A stretch of DNA of 64,000 nt, taken from NCBI GenBank assembly GCA_030280995.1, contig JASXTE010000010.1, positions 26,487,823-26,551,822 on the forward strand, in the 5' to 3' direction. This document shows, piece after piece, positions 1-12,010 of this stretch. The stretch comes from Hemileia vastatrix (taxonomy: Eukaryota; Basidiomycota; Pucciniomycetes; Pucciniales; Zaghouaniaceae). The first letter of the stretch is position 1. Every line of letters begins with the position of its first letter. Under the pieces are notes generated by a model. It saw only the letters and a list, made by a program, of their open reading frames with translations. It searched no databases and was not told the DNA's origin. Position numbers and translations under genes: made by a program.

Positions 1-167
1 AAAATCACTTCAAAATAATATAAAAATTAATATTATATAAACCTAATATGTCGAACCCAAGTTCGAAACACAGTTGCGGCAAAAGTTTCGTTTTGCTAGG
101 TGGTCCGTGCGTTTTGTCGTTCGTCGCCAGGCTTCGATCGTCGTCGTCGTTTGGAAAGGCCCTCAGT
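1..167 (-). other. 5' leader and primer-binding region of gypsy element A4
   Basis: Read on the minus strand, this stretch matches the leader that follows the 5' LTR of A1 (21792-21960) almost base for base, including the GGGCCTTTCC primer-binding core beside the LTR. It therefore belongs to a minus-strand family-A element whose coding part lies left of the window. No coding sequence is seen here. Confidence 0.8.
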
Positions 168-1308
168 TGTCGGCCGGTCGTCTAGAAGAAGGAGAAAATA
201 GAAGAAGGAAAGAGAGGAGGAGAAGGAGGGAAAAGTAGGGGGAATAAAAAAATAAAATTTTAATAAAATTATTTAATTTATTGAGAGGGAAACAACGATA
301 AGTGAGCTGGGAGGTGACAACAACTTGTTTTTACTAATATTAATATTATTTAAGTAAGAGTTCTGCGCGGCAATCAAAATAATTACTATCAGACTTAAAG
401 CAACCTTTAAATTGTTATATAAAATTTTAATTAGATTTTTATTACTAATAAAAAGAATATAAACGTAATATAAAAATTGTATTTAAATTGTTGAGTGTAT
501 AATAAGTGATAAGGCTACAGGGGATTATCCAAGGCCCTTTTATAGGCAATGGGTCCTCTGAAGCGCTACTATATCAGTAATTACAATGATTAGAAAGGAA
601 TAAAACAAATATATCAAAAAGAGTAAATGAAACATAACAATATAGAGAAAAACATGAAACAATTAATTAAAAGCCCAATTAAGAATCCAATTTCCCCGCC
701 ATTAATCCCCAAATCAGTAAGTGACAATAGTAAATAACTAAACAAGAGTGGAAACATAGGAACTATGAGAAATATAAATTCCAACAGATGGTCCATCCTG
801 ATTTGAGGACATTTTAAGTGAAACAAAAAATAATTTGACGCAACAAAACAATCAATTAATCTCAATTTAGTTCAAATTAATTTATTTGTTTTTTTCTAAC
901 ACAATTAAGGGTCAAAAGAAGCGTCCTTAATAATTGTTTAGTGTCATATGAGAGGTATTAGTTAATATATAAATTTAAGTAATTAATTTAAATATATTAT
1001 AAATCAAATTTACACTTGTAATTATAATATATGTTTTTTAATTAATTAAATATAAATTTATAATTATTAAATATATAAAAATGCGCCATTATTTGTAGAA
1101 TATATTATATTATGCTCAATTTAATTGTATATAAAAATATATATAACCAATAAATTTAATGTAACATTTGTATATAATAAAATTCTTATATAATTTCATT
1201 ATGTAATAAAATATTAAGTTATATTCATTAAATACAAGTTTTACCCACTCTTTAAGGTTTTATAATTTATATATCATTTACTGGACTCCTGGAATAGCCT
1301 GGCTGACA
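168..1308 (-). repeat. 5' LTR of family-A gypsy element A4
   Basis: On the minus strand the repeat begins TGTCAGCCAGGC and ends GACCGGCCGACA, the boundaries shared by all family-A LTRs here. Length is about 1141 bp, close to the 1139 bp LTR at 1900-3038, to which it is an inverted copy. It abuts integrase coding sequence of A3 at 1309, so A4 inserted into A3. Its partner LTR and target duplication are outside the window. Confidence 0.88.
538..544 (-). promoter_or_regulatory. TATA box of A4 LTR
   Basis: TATAAAA on the minus strand, in the conserved block CCTATAAAAGGGCC that recurs in every family-A LTR of the window. It is the likely Pol II promoter of the element; the start site is not determined. 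Confidence 0.55.
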
Positions 1309-1865
1309 TGCACCCTGGTGTAAAATCTTTTATGCAAATGCAACAGCTCTGCAGAAAACATGCTCAAAGTTGTATTGATAAAGCATTTGAATATGAAAAG
1401 AAAAGATGGGATAAATCCCATAAAGAATACACATTTAACAAGGGTGATGAAGTGTTGATCTCTACTGTCCATTTCAATTTACAAGGTAACCACAAATTAA
1501 AAGATCCTTTTGTAGGACCATTTGTTGTTAAAAGAATGGTTGGTGATAATGCAGTAGAAGTTGTATTGTATTCTCCATATGATAGGAAACATCCTGTTTT
1601 TCCCATTTCTTTACTTAAACCTTATACTTCCAACAGTGACTTATTTCCAAAAAGAAGAGGAAGACCTAAGAAGAACCCTCAGGAAGTCACAGAAACAGCA
1701 GAAATTGATAAAATTCTCAATGATAGAATTATCACTTCTGAAAGAGGTACTGAATATTTATTGAGATATAAGAACAAATCATCTGAACATGATGCATGGA
1801 TACCTGGCAAGGAAATTTCAAATCTGCCTGCTCTGTTGAAAAAATACAAAAAGAAAAAATCTTAG
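1309..1865 (+). pseudogene. 3' end of family-A pol (integrase C-terminus and chromodomain), element A3
   Basis: About 185 codons, nearly identical to the last part of the A1 and A2 polyproteins. It starts in the integrase C-terminal region, passes the GPY/F-type module (motif DPFVGPFVV) and ends in a chromodomain (EIDKILNDRI, then YLLRYKNKSSEHDAWIP) with a lysine-rich tail. Chromodomains of this class of Ty3/gypsy element (chromoviruses) steer integration to particular chromatin. The frame is open, but it is a fragment: the upstream 80% was separated when A4 inserted at 1308/1309. No start codon is expected. Confidence 0.85.
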
Positions 1866-1887
1866 CATTTTTTTTATTGTTTTTTTT

Positions 1888-1899
1888 AGAGTGAGGGAG
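1888..1899 (+). other. Polypurine tract of A3
   Basis: AGAGTGAGGGAG directly before the 3' LTR. The same tract precedes the 3' LTRs of B1 and A1, with one change in A2. In LTR retroelements this site primes plus-strand DNA synthesis. Confidence 0.7.
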
Positions 1900-3038
1900 T
1901 GTCAGCCAGGCTATTCCAGGAGTCCAGTAAATGATATATAAATTATAAAACCCTAAAAAGTGGGTAAGACTTGTATTTAATGAATATAACCTAATATTTT
2001 ATTGTATAATGAAATTATATAAAAATTTTATTATATACAAGTGTTACATTAAATTTATTGGTTATATATATTTTTATATACAATTAAATTGAGCATAATA
2101 TAATAACTTCTACAAATAATGGCGCATTTTTATGTATTTAATAATTATAAATTTATATTTAATTAATTAAAAAACATATATTATAATTACAAGTGTAAAT
2201 TTGATTTATAATATATTTAAATTAAATACTTAAATTTATATATTAAATAATACCTCTCATATGATACTAAACAATTATTAAGGACGCTTCTTTTGACCCT
2301 TAATTGTGTTAGAAAAAACAAATAAATTTATTTGGACTAAATTGAGATTAATTGCTTGTTTGGTTGCGTCAAATTATTTTTTGTTTCACTTAAAATGTCC
2401 TCTAATCAGAATGTACCATCTGTTGGGAATTATATTTCTCATAGTTCCTATGTTTCCAATCTTGTTTAGTTATTCACTATTGTCACTTACTGATTTGGGA
2501 ATTAATGGCGGGGAAATTGGATTCTTAATTGGGCTTTTAATTATTTGTTTCATGTTTTTCTCTATATTGTTATGTTTCATTTACTCTTTTGATATGTTTG
2601 TTTTATTCCTTTCTAATCATTGTATTTACTGATATAGTAGCGCTTCAGAGGACCCATTGCCTATAAAAGGGCCTTGGATAATCCCCTGTAGCCTTATCAC
2701 TTATTACACACTCAACAATTTAAAAATAAATTTATTACGCTTATTATTATTTTTATTAGTATTAAATTCTAATTTAAAATTCTAAATAACAATTTAAAGG
2801 TTGCCTTAAGTCTGATAGTAATTATAGTGTTTGCCGCGCAGAACTCTTACTTAAATAATATTAATATTAATAAAACCAATTTGTTGTCACCTCTCAAATC
2901 ACTCGTCGTTGCTTTCTCTCAAATAAATTAAATAATTTCAATTGTTTTTATTTCTTTTATTTCTAAACTACTATCTCCTTCTTGTCCTCCTCTCTTTTCT
3001 TCCCTCTTCTCTTATATCTTCTAGACGACTGACCGACA
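1900..3038 (+). repeat. 3' LTR of family-A element A3
   Basis: Begins TGTCAGCCAGGC and ends GACTGACCGACA, 1139 bp, with a TATAAAA box at 2662-2668. It follows the A3 coding end and polypurine tract, so it is the 3' LTR. Directly after it comes family-B leader sequence, showing that A3 landed in the leader of B2. The U3 part is closer to the A2 LTR than to the A1 LTR. Confidence 0.88.
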
Positions 3039-3766
3039 ATGTGACTTATTTTTTTTTCTGAAAACGGGAATCAAACCGCGCTCCAAAACTTAGGTTCATA
3101 TATTGACTAAAGTCATATATTTTTGTGGTAATTATTGTAATTACTATTTGTGAGTCACTTTGCACTCTTCATTCTCTATGTATTTCCTTTTACTTAGCAC
3201 TCTGTAAGTGGCATTAATTTGCTCATTTTACAGGGTTAGGTGTCTAGTAAATTGGAATTATTTTATTTTTCCTAGTTGACAAAGATGGAGAAATTGTGTT
3301 CTTAGTCCCAGAGGTAATAAAATTATATTTTAAAAATTAATTATTATAATTTTTTAGTTGACTTTTGTCCTGATAAATTAAATTTTATTTGTTCCAGTTG
3401 ACAAATTGTCCTGACAATAAAATTTTGATAATTAATAAAAATAAAATTTATATTAAATTATTTCAGTTGACATTAAGTCCGGGTAATTAATTATTTTTTC
3501 AGTTGATTTAAAATCCTGATAATAATTATCATAAATTTGTTAACTAAAAATTTAAATTTACTTCTTAAGTTGATTATTTCATAATCCTGGTTATTAAATT
3601 ATTTTGAATTAATAAATAAATAAATAATTATTATAGTTGATTTTTGATCCTGAAGGATTTTTTATTCTTTTTATTCTTTTTCTTTTAAATAAAAAAGTAA
3701 AAATAAAAACTAATTCATCTGATTGTTTCCCTCCCTCTTTTCAGTTTAATAAATTTTTTAAAAAAA
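3039..3766 (+). other. 5' leader of decayed family-B element B2
   Basis: Aligns with the B1 leader from about 12131 onward; the LTR and primer site that should precede it lie left of A3, outside the window. It includes an inverted tRNA-T-arm-like block near 3066 and about seven copies of a CAGTTGAC...TCCTG unit between 3279 and 3650. Very AT-rich; no coding sequence. Confidence 0.7.
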
Positions 3767-6463
3767 ATGACTGATCAAGGTGTTTCTGCTGCACCTGAAG
3801 CGGAATTGGATCTGATTGATTATGATGAGGCTACTTCTGTGAGTTCTCCTTCAACTAAAAAATTATCTCAAATTAATCAATCATTGAACCAATCAGGATG
3901 TGGAAATGGAGGAAGTAGATATTCTGGTGGAGAAAACTCAGGAACAGAAACCTTCAGCCAACCCCCCAGAAGGACTTCCAAAAGGCTTCAAGATAAAAAA
4001 GATGCCACTGCCTCTAAAAGTAAAGAACCTTTCAACCCACATAAAAGAATTGAGAAAAGAAAACTTAAAATTGAGGTCAAGAGTAGATTCTCTAGAAGAA
4101 AAGGTAAGAAGAATAGATTCTTTTCTTCAAGAGAAGAGGAGACCTACTCCCCCCAGGGATCTTCAAAAATTGGCTCATCAGCAGCCAGAGAAGGTGGAAG
4201 TATCCAAGTGGCAGTGGGATTGGCTGAAAACTCAGTGGGATTACCTGTCTAAAAATCAACAGACTCAATTGCCTCAAGCAGGTCCATCAAGACCCAGTCA
4301 ATTCAACTCCACACCTCCTCACCCTTATCAAGGGGGCAGAAAAAGAAAAAACAATATGATCTTGCCCAGAAAGCCTTGGTAAGCCCCTCTATTGAATCTC
4401 AAGTATCATTTCTTTTAGCTGATTCAGTTCCTTCAGGTAATTCTGGAAGAGGAGATGAAACTGTGAGACCAGTGGAGGCTGGGAGTAGTAGACAAATCAC
4501 TCATGTATCTAATCCTTTAGTTTTAATTGCTACTTCAATGATAAATCCTGATATTACTGTTATTGATGAAACACTTGATCCTGAGCTTTATGATAATCTG
4601 GAAAGTTACTCTGTGTCCTTATTGAGAAACACTCCAGATGTAGCAATAATTAATGATGAGTATTTGAGAGAAATTATTGCAAAGCAAAATCATATTATGA
4701 AAAATATGCAATCAACTCAAAAGTTTAATAGTCTGTTAACTTAACAGGGTTATCAATCATTAAGAAGTGAATTTCAGAGAATTTCTGATTATTTGTTTAA
4801 TTATAAAGCAACTCATGAAAAGAAAGTTTCTTTATGGTAAAATATTTAAAATGATTTGTCTAAATTACAAGATACTGTGTCTATCTGTTTCCAGGAGCTT
4901 GAGATAGATAAGATTAATCTGAAAATATTGAATGATCATTATTCATCTTTTCAAAATAAAAATCAGTTATCTTTTGCAACAATCAATGAGAGTTTATCTA
5001 GTCTTCCAAGAGTGAAAACCAGACTAACAACCATTGAAGAGAAATTGAACTCATTGTTTAATGATAAAAAATATTCTAACATTTCTTTAAAGGAAAATAT
5101 GGTGCAGGATTCTCTAAGGTTACCTGTGGCTAGTTCATTTAAAGTAAAAATAGTTCCAGAGATACCTGTTGATACCACTGAGTTTCCATCGAAAATTGAT
5201 GATGCACCAGGATCTTCAACAGAAGGATTAAACAATGAGATTACTGCACAATTGGAGAAGTTAAAGATGCTTCTTACTCAGAAACAAGCTAGTACTAAGA
5301 AGACTCCTTCAAATCAAAAGAATTGGCCAAAACTTGAGCAGTATCCAACATTTGATGGTTATTCTTCTTCTGATTGGCAGCAATTCATTTGCAGAATTGA
5401 TAACTTGAAAAACTCTTTCAAACTTCCAGATGAGGAAATTGTGTCTAAGTTATTTCTTTATTTACCAATGTAGCCCTAATGTGGTATGAATCTGTCCTCC
5501 TGGATGGAAATGATTACTCATGGGAAGATTGGAAAAAATTAATTAAAGCACAATTTGGGGGCTCCAAGTTTAGGATGGCTCAACAAAGGCAGTATTAGGA
5601 AAAAAGATATAGTTCTTCTACTGATAAACCTATTGAGTTCTTAATGAAACTTGTAAAAATCTTGAGAGCAATGGACCCAAAAATGGAGTTTGAGTTATAA
5701 AATGACAGGATCCTTTATAAATTACCAATGTCTTTGAGAGACTTGATTGTGGCTAGGACTGAGTTATCCAGAGAACCTTCTTCTTTCATCAATACTTGTA
5801 ATGAGATTCTTCTAAACAAAAAGTATGATGCCAAAAGATTCATTCCTAGAACCACTTTGGAGAAACCCTCCAATTACCAACAGAAACCTCTGGAAAAGGT
5901 TGGTAAATCTTCTGCCCCTGTTGCACCTAAAAAGTATGCAAAAAACACTTGCTTCAAGTGCAAAAAGCCTTGGAAAAAAGGCCATTTATGTGACAAGAAG
6001 ATAAATCTTGTGGAGAAAACAGAGGAGCATGCTGATGACACAATAGCACTGGATGATACTTCAAGTGATTCTGCCAGCAATATTTCATATGAATCTCAAC
6101 AAGAAATCTTGATGCTCGAAGAGGATATTCATTATTTAAATACTATTGATATTTATAATAATGCTTTATCTACAGTTGAGGATGCTGAGATCATAAAGAA
6201 CATTGAGGATAGCTCAATTGTTATTGCCCCTCTCAAGGCACCAGTCTTGATCAATGGAACCAGCATTGAAGTTGTTCTGGATTCTGGAGCTGGAGGAAGT
6301 GTATTATCTGAAAGAGCACTTGCTTCAGTGGATCAAGACTATGAATCAAAACTTATGCCTATCATTTCTGAAAACTGGAGAGGTTATGGATCAGTTTTGT
6401 CCCCCATTGGTAAATAAAAGGCCACAGTGTTTTTTAAATATAACCATGGTTTTGTAAGTGCTA
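3767..6463 (+). pseudogene. Decayed, truncated gag-pol of family-B element B2
   Basis: Starts at ATG 3767 (MTDQG), with a 58 bp intron at 3839-3896 placed exactly as in B1. It continues through ORF1 (stop TAA 4380-4382), the capsid region, the zinc knuckle (CFKCKKPWKKGHLC) and the protease motif (DSGAGGS), then loses homology to B1 after about 6463, just past the protease. Compared with B1 it has several stops: near 4742, 4838, 5471, 5596, 5698 and 6415. Reverse transcriptase and integrase are missing. Differences from B1 are a mix of substitutions and small indels. It is an old, dead copy interrupted on the right by element C. Confidence 0.82.
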
Positions 6464-6710
6464 TACGTTGTGGTCTTCCAACATTGGCAGGAGCCTTTGT
6501 TGTGTGATTTGGCGCTGTTTGTGCATGTCTTAATTGACATCTGTTGAGGAATTGGGTATTTCTCTAGTTTTATTCCATAGATATATGGTCTGCAGGTATG
6601 TGGGTATTACCATTAGATAGCCCCGGTTTTTCTCTATATTTCATGTCTTGTAGACATTTTTCATATTCTAAGTTTTAAGGGGTCATTTCTTCATTTTTCA
6701 TTTAAAAAGA
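6464..6710 (+). repeat. Probable left part of the element C 5' LTR
   Basis: Unrelated to B2 and outside the CACTA1 end. Because CACTA1 carries matching AGA target duplications, this stretch was once contiguous with 33274 onward, which leads into the primer site and gag of element C. I infer that 6464-6710 plus 33274-34081 formed the C 5' LTR (about 1.05 kb). The exact left boundary (near 6464-6470) is uncertain, and no second C LTR was found for comparison. Confidence 0.45.
6708..6710. other. Target site duplication AGA, left copy (CACTA1)
   Basis: AGA precedes the left terminus and AGA follows the right terminus at 33271-33273. A 3 bp duplication is characteristic of CACTA-type transposons. 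Confidence 0.75.
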
Positions 6711-6751
6711 CACCACGGGAAATCTAGGGGTGAATTGCTAGCAATCCCCTC
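6711..6751 (+). repeat. CACTA1 left terminal inverted repeat
   Basis: 41 bp, matching the reverse complement of 33230-33270 with four mismatches by eye. It contains the inner palindrome ATTGCTAGCAAT at 6734-6745. Confidence 0.85.
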
Positions 6752-6920
6752 TCTTGAAATTTAGAGTGTCACTTAATTATGCCAGGTTTATGAATACTTT
6801 ATAAACATAAGTAAATTAGAGTTAGATTTACATTTATTCTCAGATTGATTATAGACAGAATATCAACTGATTCCAAATTATGCACAAGTTGATCCTCCAG
6901 AACTTGATTTTGGTCCTCTG

Positions 6921-6942
6921 TTGAGCACAAATTGAGCACAAA
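6921..6942 (+). repeat. Subterminal direct repeat TTGAGCACAAA x2
   Basis: Two adjacent copies of TTGAGCACAAA about 210 bp inside the left end. A similar GAGCACAGATTGAGC is found about 215 bp inside the CACTA2 left end (near 55252). Subterminal repeats in CACTA elements are known transposase-accessory binding sites; that role here is an inference. Confidence 0.45.
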
Positions 6943-7289
6943 TTGATCTAACCTAAGCTTATGCATATATAATAATTCAGGATACTTGCTCTATTAAATT
7001 TGATAATAAAATAAAATATTGATGAATTTATATATAATAAAATGATTATGTAAGATATTGAATTATAAATTTAGGCATCATAGAAGGGCACTTAATAGAA
7101 CTTAATTATACTATGTGACACCTTAATACTGCATCACATAGTTTGAAACATTTAAAACAAAATGTGTCATGATGGGCAATGAAATTGCTTGGACAGACAC
7201 TCTCAAAATTAATACTGACCATAATACACAAGTATGAAACCTTGGCATCTATCCAATAAAAGATTTTCCTTTTGATAAATGGATTTTTC

Positions 7290-8290
7290 TCAGTTACTCC
7301 CTTCTAAAAAGTGTCCTTGTGAGGTTTGTCTGACCTTCAGGGGGGTAGTTTGGCCACATCAAACTACTTCTATTTCCATGATTGACCAAAAAATCATCCT
7401 CATTTCCATCTAAAGAGTTGATCTCATCTGACTGTGGCTGATCAAAGGGGTCCACCACAAGTTTAGCCAAAATTTTGGTGAACACTTTTTTGATGGATAG
7501 TGACTAACTGGTGCTTTCCGAAATTGCCCACGTGAAGTTAGGCTAAACTTCAGGAGGATAAATTTATTATGAATACCAAATTAACTGAAGAATACTTTTG
7601 CCCTAGCTACTCTGCATCATAAAAGTGTCCAACTGAGCTTTAGCCATAATTCAGGTAGAAACTTTTGGAAAGGCACAGTCTGATGGGTTTAATATCTATA
7701 TATGGCAATAAGTATCAGTTTTTTGTCAATATGGAACTAGAATTAATTTAATATGGCCAAAGTGTCCACCTGAAGTTTGGCCAAAATACAGGTGGAAACT
7801 TTTATGAGGATTACTTGATGAAATGAAGAAGACTTGCAATTACTTTCCATCATAAAATTTTCAAACTTAAGTTTTTCAAAAATTGTGGTGACACTTTTGC
7901 CAGATCCAGTCATATGGGATCAACTCTCTATATGGCAATGAGAATCAATTTTTAGTCAATCATGGCATTAGAAGTAATTTGATATGGACAAGCTTTCCAC
8001 CTGATTTTTGGCTGAAAATAAGTTAAAAATGTTTATGAGGAATACTATATTAACTAAAGAAGACTTGCACCCTACTACTGTCCATCATAAAAGTGTCCAC
8101 CAGAAGAATTCTCAAACTTGTGGTTGACACCTTTGGCCTGGTCCAGCCATATGGGATCAATTCTGCATATGGAAATGAGGATTTAATTTGGTCAATCATG
8201 GTACTAGAAGTAATTTGATATAGACAAAGTGCCCAACTAAATATTGGCAAAAAATCAGTTGAAAACTTCATTTAGTTTTTCAAAAAATCA
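7290..8290 (+). repeat. Degenerate short-period repeat units of CACTA1
   Basis: About three decayed units, starting near 7294, 7619/7760 and 8090. They share AAAGTGTCCA..., GATGGGTTTAATATC and TATGGCAATGA blocks with the main array but lack its AT-rich half, so spacing is shorter and irregular (about 325-470 bp). No gene is seen. Confidence 0.55.
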
Positions 8291-8701
8291 AATTAAGTAC
8301 AATTTTATTCCTGATGATGCCCATTTTATCCAACACCTCTTCTGAGCCTTGAAAGTAGGCATTTAGCTTGAATTTTTAATTTCATATAAAATCCCTTTTA
8401 TTCAATCTATATCTTTTTATCTCTTTTTTTCTTTTAGATATCAATTAATTTTATGTAAACCAAATCATTTTCATAATTTTTTACCTGTATTTAAGAAAAT
8501 TATTAAAGGTTTAACATCACCCTGTAAGCATTTGGCACATGTTTTTTTGCTATACTAATAAAAATAATAATATACTGGTGACAAAAAATTGATCAAATGA
8601 TAAAATATTAATAAAACAGGAAGATCAATTACCAGTGGATATGTTTTAAAAAAATACCAGTTGCACTGAGGAAGAGCTGCACCCTAGATACTCATAATCA
8701 A

Positions 8702-8747
8702 AAAAGTGTCCAGCACAAGTTCGGCCGAACTTGTGCTGGACACTTTT
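8702..8747. repeat. Hairpin 1 of CACTA1 array
   Basis: Perfect 46 bp palindrome: AAAA, then GTGTCCAGCACAAGTTC, the self-complementary centre GGCC, then the exact reverse complement. It is the best preserved hairpin of the array. Confidence 0.85.
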
Positions 8748-9310
8748 GGTCAGGTGCAGTCATATGAGATCAATTCTCACCATGGCGATGAAAAAAATTA
8801 TTTGATAAAAAACTTCACTAGAAGTAGTTTTACATAGCCAAATTTTCTACCTACAGTTCATCCAAACCACAGGTGAACAATTTTTCATCTTTAAAAAAAA
8901 GTCAATTTAGTACAATTTATCCCTGATGGCTCTCATTTGCTTCAACACCTCTACTGGCCTTTGATAGTAGGAATATTACTTGGATTTCTTTTTTCAGATT
9001 TGATCTCTTTAACTTAATTTTTTATTCCTAATATTGCTTTTGGATATCAATTAATAATTTTTAAAATAAACTATTTTCATATTTTTATACATTTATTTGA
9101 TAATATTATAAATGGCATAACATCACCTGGTATGCATTTGGCACATGAATTTTTTCTATACTTATAAAATTAATAATATCATGGCAACCAAAAATTAATC
9201 AAATGATATTTATGAGTGAGGAAAAAAGATAAAATACCAGTAGACATGTTTGTAAGAAATACTAGATGCACTGAAGAAAAATTCTACCCTAGATACTCTC
9301 CATCATAAAA

Positions 9311-9348
9311 GTGTCCAGCACAAGCTCGGCCGAACTTTTGCTGGACAC
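9311..9348. repeat. Hairpin 2 of CACTA1 array
   Basis: Same 38 bp core as hairpin 1 with two mismatched arm positions (GTGTCCAGCACAAGCTC against GAACTTTTGCTGGACAC). Confidence 0.75.
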
Positions 9349-9913
9349 TTATGGTCAGGTGCAGTCAGATGGGAGCAATTCTCTCTATGGAAATGAAGAT
9401 AACTTTTTGATAAAAAATTACACTAGAAGTAGTTTGATATGGCAAAATTTTCATGCTGAAGTTTTGGTAAAGCTCAAGTGGATTTTTTTTTATTTTTACA
9501 AAAAAGAAAATTTAGTGCAAGTTTAGCCCTGATTGTGCTAATTTGATTCAACATCTCTTTTTTCTGTTTATGGCAGGAATTAAACTTGGATTTTAATTTT
9601 CATCTTTGATTTTTTATTTTACTTTATTCCTCTCATATTGCTTTTGGATAGAAGTTTATTTTTTGTAAAATAAATAATTTTCATATTTTTTTACCTTTAT
9701 TTAATAATATTATAAAAGGTGTAACATCACCCAGTATTCATTTGGCACACAAAGTTTTGCTATACTGATAATATTAATAATATAATGGTGACAAAAAATT
9801 AATCAATTAATAAATATGAGTGAGGCACAAAGATTTAATAACAGTGGACATGTTTATAAGAAATTCCAGATGATTTAAAATGACTTGCACCCTGGCTACT
9901 CTCCATGATAAAA

Positions 9914-9951
9914 GTTTCCAGCACAAGTTTGGCCAAACTTGTGCTGGACAC
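9914..9951. repeat. Hairpin 3 of CACTA1 array
   Basis: Same core; the centre reads TTTGGCCAAA, so an arm pair next to GGCC changed on both sides and stays paired. One mismatch near the outer end. Confidence 0.78.
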
Positions 9952-10525
9952 TTTTGGTTGCATGCTGTCAGATGCAATCAATTCATTTTATGGAAATGAG
10001 ACTGAATGATCACTCCATCATTTCACTGAAAGTAGTTTTATATAGACAAATTGTCCCCCAGAAGTTTGTCCAAACCTAAGGCAGACAATTTTTTACTTTG
10101 GTAAAAAGTAAATTTGATCCATGTTAATCTATGATGGTGCCCATTTTTTCTGAAGTCTCTACTGGCTCATTATAGCAGAAATTATACTTAATATCTTTAT
10201 TTCATGTTTGATCTCTTTAATTTAAATTTTACCCTTTTATTTATCCTTTAGCTTTTAAATATCAATTTTATTTTGGTAAAAATGATAACTTTCACATTTT
10301 TTTACATTTATTATATAATATTATTAAAGTTGTAAAATCACACAGTGTACATTCAGTACACATGTTTTTTCTATACTAAAAACATTAATAATATAATGGT
10401 AACTAAAAAATAATCAAATAATAAATATGGATGACACAGAAAGATCAAATACCCATAGATATTTTTAAAATGAATATAAGATTAACTGAAGAATACTTGC
10501 ACCCTAGTTACTCTCCATCATAAAA

Positions 10526-10563
10526 GTGTCCAGCACAAGTTCAGCTGAGCTTGTCCTGGACAC
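10526..10563. repeat. Hairpin 4 of CACTA1 array
   Basis: Most diverged copy: centre TCAGCTGAGC, with one further arm mismatch (TTGTCCTGG). Confidence 0.7.
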
Positions 10564-11134
10564 ATTTGGTTGCATGCAGTCAGATGGGATAAATTTACTC
10601 AATGGAAGTTATAATGAATATTTGCTCAATCATTGCACAAAAAGTAGTTTTATACTGCTATACTATCCTCCTGATTTTTTTGAAAACCTCAGGTGGACAC
10701 TTTTATTAATTTAAAAAAAATGAAAATATATTCCAAATCTAGAACCGGTGGTGCAATTTTGGTCTGAAAACTCAAATTTTCTTTGATGGCAGAAATTTTA
10801 TTTGAATGTTTAATTTCATATTTAATCACTTTTATTTTACTTTTTTATTCCTCTTTTTGCTTTCAAATATCAATTTATTTATTGTAAAACTAATACTTTT
10901 CATATTTTTTTTACTTTTATTTAATAAGATTATTAAAGATGTAGCATCTCCCAGAATGCATTTGGCTTATAATTTTTTTCAATACTAATAACATTAATAG
11001 TATAATGGTGAAAAACAATGAATCAAATGATAAATATGAATGACACAGAAAGATCATATACAAGTGGATTTGTTTATAAGGAATACCTGATGAACTGAAG
11101 AAGACCTGAACCCTAGATACTCACCATCATAAAA

Positions 11135-11172
11135 GTGTCCAGCATAAGTTCGGCCAAACTTGTGCTGGACAC
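11135..11172. repeat. Hairpin 5 of CACTA1 array
   Basis: Same core with a T in place of C in the left arm (AGCATAAG). It lies 33 bp left of the B1 insertion. Confidence 0.75.
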
Positions 11173-11200
11173 TTTTGGTTGCATGCAGTCAGATGGGATA

Positions 11201-11205
11201 AATTT
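11201..11205. other. Target site duplication AATTT, left copy (B1)
   Basis: AATTT directly before the B1 5' LTR; the matching copy is at 19933-19937. The joined flanks restore the satellite text GGGATAAATTTACTC. Confidence 0.9.
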
Positions 11206-12008
11206 TGTCAGCCAGGCTACTAGACTTACCCAGTGAAATAATTAATTATTTACTGGATGAAGCCGCACCCTATCATTTTTAATTATCATTTAATTATCAT
11301 TTAGTTACATTAAAATTAGTTATAATAAATTAACTAATTACAAAATGTTAAAATTAAATTAATTAATTAAATAAATAATTAAAATTAAAATTATAATTTT
11401 GTCCCTTATATTTTTCTCTAACACCGTGCTCATTTGACAGGTTGGGAAAAAATAAAATTTTATATTAAAAAATAAATACAAAAATAAAATAAGATTTAAA
11501 TATTCAAATAAATCAAATTTCTTATTTAGGATTGACTTTTACAGTAAATATTAAAATTATTAATGTATTTCTGACATACTCTGTAAATACATCTTTTTGA
11601 CGCCTTCTTTTTGGAATAACTTTATTATTTGAAATACTCTTTCTGGAATGTTCTTTTTCTCTCTTTTTTCCTACTGTTTTTAGAATTTGATTTCCGTGCT
11701 TTGTCTCTCCTTTGCCTATAAAAGGCCTCTCTTTTTGTTGTCTTTTGATCATTCTATTTTACAAAACCATTTTTACAACTATTAACCAACTAAACACTTA
11801 TTCTTATATTCTATATCATTAGTATTTACAATAACGTAATTCTAATTTATAATTTATATTAATATTTTAATCCTACCTCTTTTATTGAGTAAAAAAATTC
11901 ATCTTTGAATTAAGAAATACGTACAAATTTGTTGAGAACCCATTTAAACCTTTTAAATCCTCGTAGAACTACGTACCAAATCTTTTAGACAAAAAGTATA
12001 CCTTGACA
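11206..12008 (+). repeat. B1 5' LTR
   Basis: 803 bp, TGTCAGCCAGGCTAC...TACCTTGACA. It shares its first 14 bases with family A but is otherwise different. TATAAAA at 11717-11723 is the probable promoter. Confidence 0.93.
11717..11723 (+). promoter_or_regulatory. TATA box of B1
   Basis: TATAAAA within CCTATAAAAGGCC of the 5' LTR, about 290 bp before the LTR end, as expected for a U3 promoter. Confidence 0.55.
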
Positions 12009-12010
12009 AT

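Larger units (their letters stand above)
8291..11205 (+). repeat. 608 bp hairpin satellite array, part 1 (five hairpins)
   Basis: Hairpin starts at 8706, 9311, 9914, 10526 and 11135 give periods of 605, 603, 612 and 609 bp. Each unit holds a perfect or near-perfect 38 bp palindrome, a block ending in CCTGATGG...CTC, and a conserved TAACATCACC..GCATTTGGCACA box. Units are diverged from one another by substitutions but keep their length. Short open frames inside are not conserved between units. B1 interrupts the array at 11205. Confidence 0.85.

Noticed and set aside
4346..4352. A AAA AAC slippery heptamer in the ORF1 frame of B2, a possible -1 frameshift site
   Set aside because: Correct frame and pattern, but B1, A1 and A2 have no slippery heptamer at the matching place (B1 reads AAA AGA AGA AGG AAG), so it is not the shared mechanism.
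11522..11752. 76-codon minus-strand open frame in the B1 5' LTR, repeated in the 3' LTR
   Set aside because: Both copies exist only because LTRs are duplicated; it overlaps the TATA region and is absent from family A. No evidence of coding.
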